The position numbers and the translations under genes were made by a program. DNA of 64,000 bases from Aliikangiella maris. GTDB taxonomy: Bacteria; Pseudomonadota; Gammaproteobacteria; Enterobacterales; Kangiellaceae. Positions 17,217 to 26,031 of this stretch are shown piece after piece (the first letter of the stretch is position 1; the number at the start of each line of letters is the position of its first letter). The DNA lies in NCBI RefSeq assembly GCF_040719265.1, contig NZ_JBFDAH010000006.1:213543-277542 (forward strand), in the 5' to 3' direction. The notes beneath the pieces were generated by a model. That model saw only the letters and a program-made list of their open reading frames with translations. It made no database searches and had not been told where the DNA came from.

Positions 17217-17294
17217 AACTGAGGGGTGCTGCAGCAAACAGAAAAGTGTTTGTCACGCTCAGTTGATAGGTAAAAACATTTCTAAGGGCACCCT
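17217..17294 (+). ncRNA. S-adenosylhomocysteine (SAH) riboswitch upstream of ahcY
   Basis: Matches the SAH riboswitch architecture. P1 is AACTGAG (17217-17223) with CTCAGTT (17258-17264). The conserved GAGGGGTGCTGC follows the P1 5' strand. P2 is CAAACA (17235-17240) with TGTTTG (17247-17252) around GAAAAG. The pseudoknot strand GGGTGC (17224-17229) pairs with GCACCC (17288-17293). The ahcY ribosome site GGAGAG (17303-17308) follows at once. In known members SAH binding turns ahcY on. Located directly in front of ahcY, the expected gene. Confidence 0.88.
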
Positions 17295-17313
17295 GATTAA
17301 CTGGAGAGATTCA

Positions 17314-18714
17314 ATGTCTGATAACAAAGACTTTTACGTAAAAGATCTATCTTTAGCTGATTGGGGACGAAAAGAGATCGCCATCGCTGAAACTGAAATG
17401 CCTGGCCTGATGGCTATGCGCGAAGAATATGGTAACAGCAAGCCGCTTAAAGGCGCACGTATTGCTGGATCACTGCACATGACAATTCAAACTGCTGTGT
17501 TAATCGAGACACTGGTTGAGTTGGGCGCTGAAGTTCGTTGGGCTTCTTGTAATATTTATTCAACTCAAGATCATGCGGCGGCGGCAATTGCGGCACGTGG
17601 CATTCCGGTGTTCGCCTACAAAGGAGAAACTCTGGAAGAGTACTGGCAGTTCACCCACAATATTCTTGACTGGGGTAATGGTGAAACTGCTAACATGATT
17701 TTAGATGATGGTGGTGACGCTACACTGGCCGTGATTCTTGGACAAAAAGCAGCGACCGATGGCAGTTTATTAGAAAATCCTGGCAGTGAAGAAGAAACAT
17801 TCCTCTATGCATCTATCAAAGCACAATTAGCCAAAGATCCTGAATTATATAGTCGCCTTGCTAAAAACATCCAAGGAGTTACCGAAGAGACAACCACTGG
17901 TGTTATGCGCTTAAATCAAATGGCAAAAGAAGGCACACTACCCTTCCCTGCAATTAACGTTAACGACTCGGTAACCAAATCAAAATTTGATAATCTTTAT
18001 GGTTGTCGTGAGTCTTTACTTGATGGAATCAAACGTGCAACCGACGTTATGATCGCTGGAAAAATCGCTGTTGTTTGTGGCTATGGCGATGTTGGTAAAG
18101 GTTGTGCACAATCTTTACGTGGTCAGGGTGCAACCGTTTATGTCACTGAAATCGATCCAATCTGTGCTTTACAGGCAGCAATGGAAGGTTATCGTGTTGT
18201 GACAGTTGAAGATGTTGTCGCACTTGCTGATATTTTTGTTACCACCACGGGTAATTTTGACATTATCCGTCACGAACATATGATTGCAATGAAAGATCAA
18301 GCCATTGTATGTAACATTGGCCACTTCGATAATGAAATTCAAGTTGCATCACTTAAAGAGTATCAATGGGAAAACATCAAACCACAAGTCGATCACATCA
18401 TTTTCCCTGATGGCAAACGCATTATTTTATTAGCCGAAGGACGATTAGTTAATCTTGGTTGTGCAACGGGCCACCCAAGTTTTGTTATGTCTAACTCTTT
18501 CACAAATCAAACGCTGGCACAAATTGAACTCTGGTCAAACGGTGACAACTATAGTAATCAAGTTTATGTATTACCTAAACATCTCGATGAGAAAGTTGCT
18601 CGTCTACACCTTGAAAAAATCGGTGCAAAATTAACGGTATTAACCGCAGAGCAAGCGGCTTATATTAATGTTGATGTAGATGGCCCATACAAACCTGATC
18701 ATTATCGTTATTAA
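17314..18714 (+). CDS. ahcY: Adenosylhomocysteinase (SAH hydrolase)
   Basis: NAD-dependent hydrolysis of S-adenosylhomocysteine to adenosine and homocysteine, clearing the product inhibitor of methyltransferases. 466 residues. Visible: HMTIQTAVLIETLVELGAEV, the substrate Lys segment NDSVTKSKFDNLYGCRESL, the Rossmann motif GYGDVGKGCAQSLRGQGA, and the C-terminal tail KPDHYRY. The frame opens at 17263 inside the riboswitch; ATG 17314, preceded by GGAGAG, is the true start. Control by the SAH riboswitch at 17217-17294 is strongly indicated. It ends at a strong hairpin. Confidence 0.98.
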   Translation: MSDNKDFYVKDLSLADWGRKEIAIAETEMPGLMAMREEYGNSKPLKGARIAGSLHMTIQTAVLIETLVELGAEVRWASCNIYSTQDHAAAAIAARGIPVFAYKGETLEEYWQFTHNILDWGNGETANMILDDGGDATLAVILGQKAATDGSLLENPGSEEETFLYASIKAQLAKDPELYSRLAKNIQGVTEETTTGVMRLNQMAKEGTLPFPAINVNDSVTKSKFDNLYGCRESLLDGIKRATDVMIAGKIAVVCGYGDVGKGCAQSLRGQGATVYVTEIDPICALQAAMEGYRVVTVEDVVALADIFVTTTGNFDIIRHEHMIAMKDQAIVCNIGHFDNEIQVASLKEYQWENIKPQVDHIIFPDGKRIILLAEGRLVNLGCATGHPSFVMSNSFTNQTLAQIELWSNGDNYSNQVYVLPKHLDEKVARLHLEKIGAKLTVLTAEQAAYINVDVDGPYKPDHYRY

Positions 18715-18750
18715 TTGGCAAAGTACTTTTGTATTATTGCTAAGTAAACT

Positions 18751-18800
18751 ATTGTGATAGAGACTTTCTCTATCACAATTTCTTCAGAAATTTTTATTTA
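18751..18800 (+). terminator. Terminator after ahcY
   Basis: A 13-bp perfect stem, ATTGTGATAGAGA (18751-18763) and TCTCTATCACAAT (18767-18779), with a CTT loop, followed by a T-rich stretch that runs into the rsmE start. rsmE therefore either has its own promoter or is read through. Confidence 0.75.
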
Positions 18801-19534
18801 TGCGCTATCATCGCTTTTACACATCCGACAAACTTTCTCCCGGAAATAACTACCAGCTACCTAAAGAAGTTGCCCACCATTGTATTCAGGTTTTGCGTTA
18901 TGCAGTCAATGCGCAGCTCGTTTTATTTAATGGTGATGGAGCTGATTATCTGGCAAAAATTACCGAAATTAATGGAAAACAATGCCATGTTATAGTGGAA
19001 GATAAAACTGTAATTGACAATGAATCACCCATTTATATTCATCTATTACAAGGTATTGCTCGTGGTGAAAAAATGGATTTAATTATACAAAAAGCGGTAG
19101 AGCTAGGTGTAAATGAAATAACACCTATTTTTACTGAAAGATGTAATGTGAAACTTGATGCAAAACGTTTGCCTAAAAAACTTGCCCACTGGCAAAGTGT
19201 TGTGATTAGTGCCTGCGAACAATCTCAACGCGCAGTAATTCCAAAAATTAATCCGCCGAGTAATATAAAGACACTCATCGGTACTGATAAAATTATGTCT
19301 TTATATCTTGATCCTGGTGCCGAACATTCAATTAACCACCTATTAAAACAATATTCCAAAAATGATAAACTCAATATTGTCATTGGACCTGAAGGTGGTT
19401 TTTCTCTAAACGATATTAACCACTTAGTTGATATTGGTGCCACCCCTGCTTTGATTGGTCCACGAGTATTACGCACAGAAACCGCAGGACTTGCGTGTAT
19501 TGCTGTGGTGCAATCAACTATTGGTGACTTTTAA
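18800..19534 (+). CDS. rsmE: 16S rRNA m3U1498 methyltransferase RsmE
   Basis: SPOUT-class methyltransferase that methylates U1498 in helix 44 of 16S rRNA with SAM; 244 residues, standard length. An N-terminal PUA-like part is followed by the knot domain with GIARGEKMDLIIQKAVELGV, NIVIGPEGGFSLND and RVLRTETAGLACIAVVQ. Its place after metK and ahcY fits a methylation neighbourhood. No good ribosome site precedes the ATG, which lies directly behind the ahcY hairpin, so expression may be low or coupled to that structure. Confidence 0.95.
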   Translation: MRYHRFYTSDKLSPGNNYQLPKEVAHHCIQVLRYAVNAQLVLFNGDGADYLAKITEINGKQCHVIVEDKTVIDNESPIYIHLLQGIARGEKMDLIIQKAVELGVNEITPIFTERCNVKLDAKRLPKKLAHWQSVVISACEQSQRAVIPKINPPSNIKTLIGTDKIMSLYLDPGAEHSINHLLKQYSKNDKLNIVIGPEGGFSLNDINHLVDIGATPALIGPRVLRTETAGLACIAVVQSTIGDF

Positions 19535-19746
19535 TCTGATATATTTTTTATTGGCTAGTCATGTTTCTCAGGTAACGTTAAATTTTGATACCAGAGTCAA
19601 TTTAAAAAAGCTAAGTATTAAATACGCCTATTCAATTAGAAAATAAGTACAGTGTCACTTAGCCCATTCATATAAATGATTCGAAAGTTAAATGTTATTG
19701 TTCGCAAAAATGATTTTAGCGACGATAATAATGACGTTTAGCTCCG

Positions 19747-19955
19747 TCAAAAATTCCCCGACTTAAGACAACACTTTTTAAAATAACCTCCCAGAACCAC
19801 AAGGACAGGGATCATTTCGACCAAGTTTTTCGATAAGTTCCTTGTCTCCGTGAACAATGCGATCACCACGCTTGACTTGAGTTTCTGAAGGATAATCTTT
19901 GCGACGTTTACTGGTTACTTCAAAAGCACACCAGATTTTGATATTGAGTTTTCAT
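19747..19955 (-). pseudogene. SEC-C zinc-binding small protein with two +1 frameshifts
   Basis: Read from ATG 19955 (AGGGAG 8 nt upstream), the product starts MKTQYQNLVCF and then hits a stop. Removing one T from the TTTT at 19922-19925 gives EVTSKRRKDYPSETQVKRG, then RIVHGDKELIEKLGRNDPCP and CGSGRLF. Removing one T from TTTT at 19780-19783 gives KKCCLKSGNF and a TGA at 19747. The corrected 68-residue protein has a complete SEC-C metal site (CxC...CC), as at the SecA C-terminus. Two lesions of the same kind mean either a true pseudogene or homopolymer errors in the sequence. Confidence 0.85.
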
Positions 19956-20053
19956 AATAACGCTCCCTGAAATTAAATTAAGTGAAAGGGTCTTACTTAA
20001 ATAAATTAGAAAAGAGCTGAATCAGTAAAATTCAACTTATTAGAAAGAATATG

Positions 20054-20086
20054 GAGCATCAGCAAAAATAACTTTTGCTGATGCTC
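20054..20086 (-). terminator. Strong hairpin downstream of the di-heme peroxidase gene
   Basis: A 14-bp perfect stem, GAGCATCAGCAAAA (20054-20067) and TTTTGCTGATGCTC (20073-20086), with a 5-nt loop, 36 bp after the stop codon. No T-run follows the stem on the minus strand, so it may act in mRNA stabilisation as well as termination. Confidence 0.65.
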
Positions 20087-20121
20087 GCGATTATATATCA
20101 AATAACTTCAATGGCTAATGG

Positions 20122-21129
20122 CTACTGTGCAAATGGTTGGGGTCGAGGTGTGGCACTGGAAGATGGCGGCAAAATCGGTACGGTCAGCGTTGGCTGCTCG
20201 CCGGTTAAAGTTTTCAGGAAAGCAACAATTTTTGCATTTTCTGCTTTGGTAAAGTCTCGCCCTATTTGAACTTTTGCCATGATATCTACGGCTTGCTCTA
20301 ATGTATCAACACTTCCATCATGAAAATAGGGATAAGTCAGTTCAATATTTCTTAAAGTAGGTACTTTAAAAACATGTTTATCTTCTTCTTTTCCAGTAAC
20401 CGCTATTCGGCCTTTCGCTTCATTAGTGGTTTTATAAGGTTGTGCAATCCCCATCTTTTGAAATGAATTACCACCAACAGCAGCGCCGTTATGACAACTA
20501 ATACAGCCACTTTGTTTAAATAACTGATAACCTTCCAGTTCTTGTTGATTAATTGCATCTTTATTACCTAGCAACCACTGATCGAAGCGAGAGTTAGGTG
20601 TAATCAATGTTTTTTCAAATTCAGCAATAGCTTGAGTGACTTGTTCAATCTCAATACCTTTATGGTTAAATATTTTTTTAAATTCTTTAACATATTGCGG
20701 AATAGAATTGAGTACATCAACCACTAACACATGTGAGGCAGCCATTTCTTTTGGATTTTCAATTGGACCACCAGCTTGTTCTTTAAGATCAGCGGCTCGA
20801 CCATCCCAAAATTGCGCTAAATTTAAGCTGGCATTTAACACAGTGGGAGAATTAATCGGCCCTTGTTGCCAATTATGACCAATTGAAGTCGCCAGATTAT
20901 CAGTCCCTCCACGACTTAAATTGTGGCAGGAATTACAGGAAATAAATCCAGACTTTGAAAGTCGAGGTTCAAAAAATAATTTTTTTCCTAGTTCGGCAAG
21001 TTGTTTATTAACAGATGTAACGGGTTTGATGGGTTCGATGGGTTCCTTGACGCTTGCTTTCGGCCCAAATCCCAAGCTACCAACACTCAAAATCGACATT
21101 AAAGTCAATTGCAGCCTTATTGTTTTCAT
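20122..21129 (-). CDS. Di-heme cytochrome c peroxidase (CcpA/MauG family)
   Basis: Periplasmic peroxidase reducing H2O2 with electrons from small c-type cytochromes; 335 residues. N-terminal signal peptide, first heme motif CNSCH near residue 64, a tryptophan/His region (GHNWQQGPINSPTVLNA), second heme motif CISCH near 209, and the distal segment FKVPTLRNIELTYPYFHDGS. The proline-rich C-terminal tail is unusual but short. In denitrifiers such enzymes are often FNR-controlled; no FNR box was found upstream. Electron transfer likely couples to the respiratory chain that also serves nitrate reduction (inference). Confidence 0.93.
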   Translation of the reverse strand: MKTIRLQLTLMSILSVGSLGFGPKASVKEPIEPIKPVTSVNKQLAELGKKLFFEPRLSKSGFISCNSCHNLSRGGTDNLATSIGHNWQQGPINSPTVLNASLNLAQFWDGRAADLKEQAGGPIENPKEMAASHVLVVDVLNSIPQYVKEFKKIFNHKGIEIEQVTQAIAEFEKTLITPNSRFDQWLLGNKDAINQQELEGYQLFKQSGCISCHNGAAVGGNSFQKMGIAQPYKTTNEAKGRIAVTGKEEDKHVFKVPTLRNIELTYPYFHDGSVDTLEQAVDIMAKVQIGRDFTKAENAKIVAFLKTLTGEQPTLTVPILPPSSSATPRPQPFAQ

Positions 21130-21411
21130 TTATCTCTCCGTTGGGAATATGATATTGGTTGGCAAATTAACTAGACATCCAATAGATATCCAAAGCCATT
21201 TGAGTCGGAGATTATAAACATCAAAAATCACAATAAAGTGTACAGACTACACAGTATTTAGAGATATTTTTACCCAATAAATGAGGTAACCCTGTTCTTA
21301 TTTCAATAAGAGATAAAACAATTTATTGTGATATTTTTCATTAAATTAAAAATTAAAATCTGACTATTTGCAGTTAGTAATTTTGACAAATTAATGACAG
21401 TTTCCAAATAA

Positions 21412-22797
21412 TTACCTAATCCGCCATCCAAGTTTTTTCTCAATACTGACAACCATCATGCTGGCAATATCTTTACCTGTTGCCGACTCAATCCCTTCGA
21501 GTCCAGGTGATGAATTAACTTCTAGTAACAATGGACCATTTCGTGAACGAATAATATCGACACCCGCAACTTTTAGTCCTAAGGTTTTAGCAGCAAGTAT
21601 TGCCAACCTTCTCTCTTCGGGTGTGATTTTTACAATAGAGGCCGAGCCACCTTGATGAATATTCGCGCGAAACTCACCAGGTGCTGCAGTTCGTTGAATT
21701 GACGCAACCACTTTGCCATCAATGACAAAACAACGTAAATCTTTGCCATCCGCTTCTTTAATAAACTCCTGTACCAACAGATTAGCTTTCAAGGATTTAA
21801 ACGCATTAATAACGCTCTCCGATGCCTTACGAGTTTCGGCCAGCACCACACCGCGACCTTGTGTACCTTCTAATAGTTTTACAATTAATGGCGCACCACC
21901 AACCATTTCGATCAAGTCGGTAGTATCAATGGGCGAATTAGCGAATCCCGTAGTAGGAATATCAATCCCGCTTTTAAGCATCAACTGTAATGAATACAAT
22001 TTATCACGAGATTGTGCGATGGCATCTGATGAATTAAAGGTAAATACCCCCATACTTTCAAATTGCCGAGTCAATGCACACCCATAAAAAGTTAAGCTGG
22101 GTCTGATTCGAGTAATTACCGCATCTAAATCTTTGAGCACTTTGCCGCCACGATAATGCACCTCGGGACAAACCGCATCGAGCTTCATATAACATTGCTT
22201 TATATTAAAAAAGTCAATTTGATGACCGCGTTGTCTAGCAGCTTCAATAATGCGTTTGTTGCTGTATAAGTCAGGATTACTGGCAAGCAATCCGACTTTT
22301 AAACCATTATTTAAATGTGAATCAATTCGTGGATAGAAATTTTTGACATCTTTATCACTGTAATGGCCCAGGCAAAAACTCTCTTCTGGATCAACGATCA
22401 TTCGACCTTTCATTGCTTCTCGGCCAAGCAACATTCGATATCCCATTGAGTCTCGACTGGTAAGTGTGACTTCAACTTCCCAAATATCTCTCCCTGCTCG
22501 CATTTGAGTTTTGATGACATAACGCTTTTCCGACATGCCACTTGAACTTTTAACACGACGCCTATCAAAGACTTTTGCTTCGCAGCGAATGATAGTCGAA
22601 CGATCGAGTTGCAAGGGATGCACTTCAAAGCTTAACCAACTCTCTCCATCACGTTTAAATGCCTGAATATTAAATGCATGTAATGAGGAAGTTTTGGCGC
22701 CTGAGTCAACTCTGGCCTTTACCGCCGGAATTCCTAACTGTGGAAACGCACACCACTCCTCACTACCAACAATAAATTTATCCTGATTGTTTGTCAT
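21412..22797 (-). CDS. RimB-type protease domain fused to RimK ATP-grasp ligase
   Basis: Fusion of 461 residues. Residues 1-145 are the RimB/ATP-dependent zinc-protease (retropepsin-like) domain with the catalytic-type motif ARVDSGAKTSSLHA and MLLGREAM. Residues 165-461 are the RimK ATP-grasp ligase: VGLLASNPDLYSNKRI, RIRPSLTFYGCALTRQFESM, PLIVKLLEGTQGRGVVLAE, DLRCFVIDGKV, GVDIIRSRNGPLLLEVNSSP. In Pseudomonas, separate RimB and RimK control glutamate tails on ribosomal protein S6; a single chain would put synthesis and removal together. The ribosomal target is inferred. The start is the ATG at 22797. Confidence 0.92.
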   Translation of the reverse strand: MTNNQDKFIVGSEEWCAFPQLGIPAVKARVDSGAKTSSLHAFNIQAFKRDGESWLSFEVHPLQLDRSTIIRCEAKVFDRRRVKSSSGMSEKRYVIKTQMRAGRDIWEVEVTLTSRDSMGYRMLLGREAMKGRMIVDPEESFCLGHYSDKDVKNFYPRIDSHLNNGLKVGLLASNPDLYSNKRIIEAARQRGHQIDFFNIKQCYMKLDAVCPEVHYRGGKVLKDLDAVITRIRPSLTFYGCALTRQFESMGVFTFNSSDAIAQSRDKLYSLQLMLKSGIDIPTTGFANSPIDTTDLIEMVGGAPLIVKLLEGTQGRGVVLAETRKASESVINAFKSLKANLLVQEFIKEADGKDLRCFVIDGKVVASIQRTAAPGEFRANIHQGGSASIVKITPEERRLAILAAKTLGLKVAGVDIIRSRNGPLLLEVNSSPGLEGIESATGKDIASMMVVSIEKKLGWRIR

Positions 22798-23036
22798 TTG
22801 GCCTTCTTACAATGCTATTTCGTGGCTAAAACACCACTGAACGGGTTAATAATTATCATGTTTTTACTTTTCTAATCGCTCATCAGCTCACAGCCGTTTT
22901 ATTCGACGATTATTTTTGTTGATTCTATTTTATCAGTTCTTGCTTAAAGAGATTAACTCCTTTAAATTGTCCACTCTTCTTGTCATTATTTAGTCAAAAG
23001 TCTTTATTTTTGATGCAATCCTGATCAGGTTATCAA

Positions 23037-23852
23037 ATGAGCGCAAACCCCAAAACTTTTTTAAGTGAAATCTCCATTTATCCCGTTAAATCACTCAGTG
23101 GTATCCAACTAGATGAGGCTAAAGTTGAAACCATTGGTCTGCAACAAGATAGAACCATGATGTTAATTGACGAAAATAATGTTTTCATTACCCAGCGCAA
23201 ATACCCCGAACTGGCTCTACTTGAAGTAAAACTCAAACATAACACAATACTTATAAAATCGCCAAAACAGCAACCAATTCAAATATCTGCCAGCGACTTT
23301 CAAGTAACACCACTCCCAGTCACCATCTGGAAAGATAACTGTTATGGTTGCGTTGCCAGTGAGTCCATCAACTCATGGTTTAGTGAGTATTTAGGATTTA
23401 CCGTCAAGTTGGTGACTTATTATCACACTAATCCACGCCCGACTGATGTTAAGTATTCGAAACCCGGTGATATAGTAAGCTATGCGGATGGTTATCCTGT
23501 TTTGGTAATTTCAAGTGGGTCATTAGCCGATTTGAATTCGCGTCTGCAACAACCGGTATCAATGAAGCATTTTCGGCCCAATATTGTTATCGACAATTGT
23601 GAGCCCTATGCCGAAGATGATTGGCAACAAATTCGTATCGGTGAAGTAATATTTGATGCAGTAAAACCCTGTAGTCGATGTATTCTCACAACCGTTAATC
23701 CACAAACCGGTATCAAGGATCCGCAACAAGAACCCTTAAAAACGCTGACTCAATATCGCAAATTTGATAGCGGCATCATTTTTGGCAAGAATCTTATTCC
23801 TCACTCATCAGGAAAAATTAAATTAGGTGATCAATTAACCATTATTCGCTAA
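23037..23852 (+). CDS. MOSC domain protein (YcbX-like, without ferredoxin domain)
   Basis: Protein of 271 residues with a MOSC N-terminal beta-barrel (ISIYPVKSLSGIQLDEAKVE, about 8-110) and a MOSC catalytic domain ending with the conserved Cys segment KPCSRCILTTVNPQTG. MOSC proteins bind molybdenum cofactor and reduce N-hydroxylated compounds or transfer sulfur. E. coli YcbX carries an extra C-terminal 2Fe-2S domain which is absent here, so electrons must come from another protein. The ATG overlaps the end of the untranslated leader, with TCAGG about 8 nt before it. Confidence 0.9.
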   Translation: MSANPKTFLSEISIYPVKSLSGIQLDEAKVETIGLQQDRTMMLIDENNVFITQRKYPELALLEVKLKHNTILIKSPKQQPIQISASDFQVTPLPVTIWKDNCYGCVASESINSWFSEYLGFTVKLVTYYHTNPRPTDVKYSKPGDIVSYADGYPVLVISSGSLADLNSRLQQPVSMKHFRPNIVIDNCEPYAEDDWQQIRIGEVIFDAVKPCSRCILTTVNPQTGIKDPQQEPLKTLTQYRKFDSGIIFGKNLIPHSSGKIKLGDQLTIIR

Positions 23853-23892
23853 GTTAACTGACAACATACCTGAATAACAACTTTTTGCTTTA

Positions 23893-24060
23893 ATGATAAT
23901 TAGCATCAACCGCTATAAGCTTTTATTTATTCATCAGTTTGTTCAGCATCAAGGTTATATTTTAAACAGCAATCAAGCAGAGCAAGACAGTGCTGTTAAT
24001 TTTCGCTACAATGGCTGGCTAGTGTTTTGCCCATTTAACAATCGCTTAAAAACCGCTTGA
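23893..24060 (+). CDS. Possible 55-residue protein
   Basis: Frame from ATG 23893 to TGA 24060, between the MOSC gene and yejK on the same strand. The product has a basic/aromatic start (MIISINRYKLLFIHQFVQH) and an aromatic end (RYNGWLVFCPF). No ribosome site is visible and no family recognised. It may be leader sequence of yejK. Confidence 0.3.
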   Translation: MIISINRYKLLFIHQFVQHQGYILNSNQAEQDSAVNFRYNGWLVFCPFNNRLKTA

Positions 24061-24094
24061 CTTCATGGCTCTTAATTTTTCCTAAGTTATTAAC

Positions 24095-25099
24095 ATGTCT
24101 ATAAAAAACAGCATAATCCACGCTTTAAAGCGCACCGTAGACGGTGGTGAAATCTCTATTCAGACTCGTGAGACAGAAATTCCCCCCGAGGGTCCAATTG
24201 TTTCCTTGTTTACTCAATTGAAACAAAGCTTCCAACGCAGCGCGCAGCGCCAATATGGCTTATTTGATCCGCAACAATCAGATAATCCATTACCCGGCTG
24301 GTTAAAACAATACGAAAAAGAATCCATGAGCTTTTTGAATGTCAGCAAAAAAATAACCGAACATTTAAAAACAAAGCTCGAAGAAATTAAAGAAGGATTA
24401 AGTGCTCATATTTTAATCGTTACCGAAGAGTTATTAGAAGAAAAACAACTGTATATCTTTTGGATAAATCACACCGAAGCGCAGTATATTGACTCAGAAC
24501 TAGATGTCGATATTATTGAATATATTGACGGTAGTAAATTTCAGTTTGCCCTCAAACTCGACTTCAACCAATGGCAAGTTGAAAACTGGCAACAATACCT
24601 TTCGGTGATTACCGCTCGTGGCAGTAAAGATTTGGCACACGCCTTTTTACAATTTTGTGGCTTTGTTTCCAGTGTTAACTTGCAAGAACAAACTAACGAG
24701 TTCTTATCAATTGTTGATGAATATACGCAAACATTAACACCAGAAGAAAGTAAACAATACAAAACCAAAATTGTTGATTATTGTGTTGAGCAAGATATGC
24801 AAGGTAATGCAGTAAACATTAAAGACTTATCGGAAGAACTAAACGCCAATGACCCTGAGCATTTTTCAACATTTGTCAAAGAAAAGCAGGAAGATCCTAA
24901 AGAAGAAATTTATGCTCACCGCAATAGCTTGAAAAAATTTGTACGATTTTATGGCCGTGAAAAAGATTTAAGCATCAGCTTTTCTTCTGATATGATGGGT
25001 GATAACGTCATATTTAATCCTGAAAGTGGCGAGCTCATCTTAAAGTCTATCCCCAAGGCATTACAACAACAATTGGCTAAATATTTAAAACAAGATTAA
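24095..25099 (+). CDS. yejK: Nucleoid-associated protein YejK/NdpA
   Basis: Nucleoid-associated protein, 334 residues (E. coli YejK 335). The family pattern is visible along the length: SIKNSIIHALKRTVDGG at the start, LSAHILIVTEE, the acidic ELDVDIIEYID, HAFLQFCGF, and the C-terminal RFYGREKDLSISFSSDMMGD with a final KAL. In E. coli the protein is spread over the nucleoid and restrains topoisomerase/gyrase activity; that role is family knowledge. It stands alone between MOSC and a convergent TrmB-like gene. Confidence 0.93.
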   Translation: MSIKNSIIHALKRTVDGGEISIQTRETEIPPEGPIVSLFTQLKQSFQRSAQRQYGLFDPQQSDNPLPGWLKQYEKESMSFLNVSKKITEHLKTKLEEIKEGLSAHILIVTEELLEEKQLYIFWINHTEAQYIDSELDVDIIEYIDGSKFQFALKLDFNQWQVENWQQYLSVITARGSKDLAHAFLQFCGFVSSVNLQEQTNEFLSIVDEYTQTLTPEESKQYKTKIVDYCVEQDMQGNAVNIKDLSEELNANDPEHFSTFVKEKQEDPKEEIYAHRNSLKKFVRFYGREKDLSISFSSDMMGDNVIFNPESGELILKSIPKALQQQLAKYLKQD

Positions 25100-25148
25100 T
25101 CGCTTATTCTTATTTTAGATGCTAGATTGAGTTTCATTTAATTAAGTA

Positions 25149-25949
25149 TCAAGATGAAGACAAGACTAATTCATAAGCAGCCTGACCACTGTTAACATAT
25201 TTTTTTTCAAACAGCGTTACAGGCTCAATAACGCTGACTTCATTGACGGCAAAAAGTAGCCCAGTCAGCAACTCCCAAGCTCGGGCAAATTCTGCTAAAT
25301 AAAGTAACCAATTGCTTCTTAAAATAGTGTGTTTCGCTAATGGTTGCAAATAAGGAAAAACAGGATGTCCGTGCCAACGTCGTTTTAAGTGAACAGACTT
25401 GGGCCAAGGATTTGGATAATAGATATAATGATGCGTAATCGGCAACTGATATTCAACACTCAATCGCCAAATATCTTCGCAGTTAGCTTGAATTAATAAA
25501 CAATTTTCGGGTAATAATGTTGATTGTCGATTTTTACTAAGTCGATAAATAGATTGGTCAACACCGACAACTAACGCATCTGGATTTTTTTCAGCTAATG
25601 CTATCGTGCTCATTGCAGTTCCACAACATGAATCCAATATGATTTGTGGGAGTTTACCTATTGAAAATTTTTCATATAACAAATTAAAAGCCACAATATT
25701 ATGCTGGCGAATAGGCCGCTGATAAGGATGATAAATATGTTTATTTACGATCACATCCAGATTTTTATGTAATCCATTTTGATTAGAAGTCACTCGCTTC
25801 GAGTGATACTGAAATAAGTTGCTCGTTAAATGATGGTTGGCTAATTTGGCCGAAATCTCAGATGACAAGTTTGAAGTTCGGTTAAATTGACTTTCGTTAG
25901 AAACTAATAAACTTGTAATTTTTTTATTCTTCACCACCGACATACCCAT
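25149..25949 (-). CDS. TrmB-like SAM-dependent methyltransferase paralogue
   Basis: Protein of about 266 residues. An N-terminal 90-residue extension is followed by a TrmB (tRNA m7G46 methyltransferase family) domain: ILDSCCGTAMSTIALAEK as SAM loop, VVGVDQS, LIQANCEDIW, and YPNPWPKSVHLKRRWHGHPV corresponding to the FPDPWPK...KRR core of TrmB. The active-site region is altered, and the extension is absent in TrmB, so this is probably a paralogue with another RNA substrate. Starts TTG 25955, ATG 25949 and ATG 25943 are all possible; none has a strong ribosome site. Confidence 0.8.
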   Translation of the reverse strand: MGMSVVKNKKITSLLVSNESQFNRTSNLSSEISAKLANHHLTSNLFQYHSKRVTSNQNGLHKNLDVIVNKHIYHPYQRPIRQHNIVAFNLLYEKFSIGKLPQIILDSCCGTAMSTIALAEKNPDALVVGVDQSIYRLSKNRQSTLLPENCLLIQANCEDIWRLSVEYQLPITHHYIYYPNPWPKSVHLKRRWHGHPVFPYLQPLAKHTILRSNWLLYLAEFARAWELLTGLLFAVNEVSVIEPVTLFEKKYVNSGQAAYELVLSSS

Positions 25950-26031
25950 TAACAATTAATCGGCATGATTATAGACAAATATTCGCCTGATGGAAAATCA
26001 ACATTCCATCAAGCTTAATAATGATAGTTTA

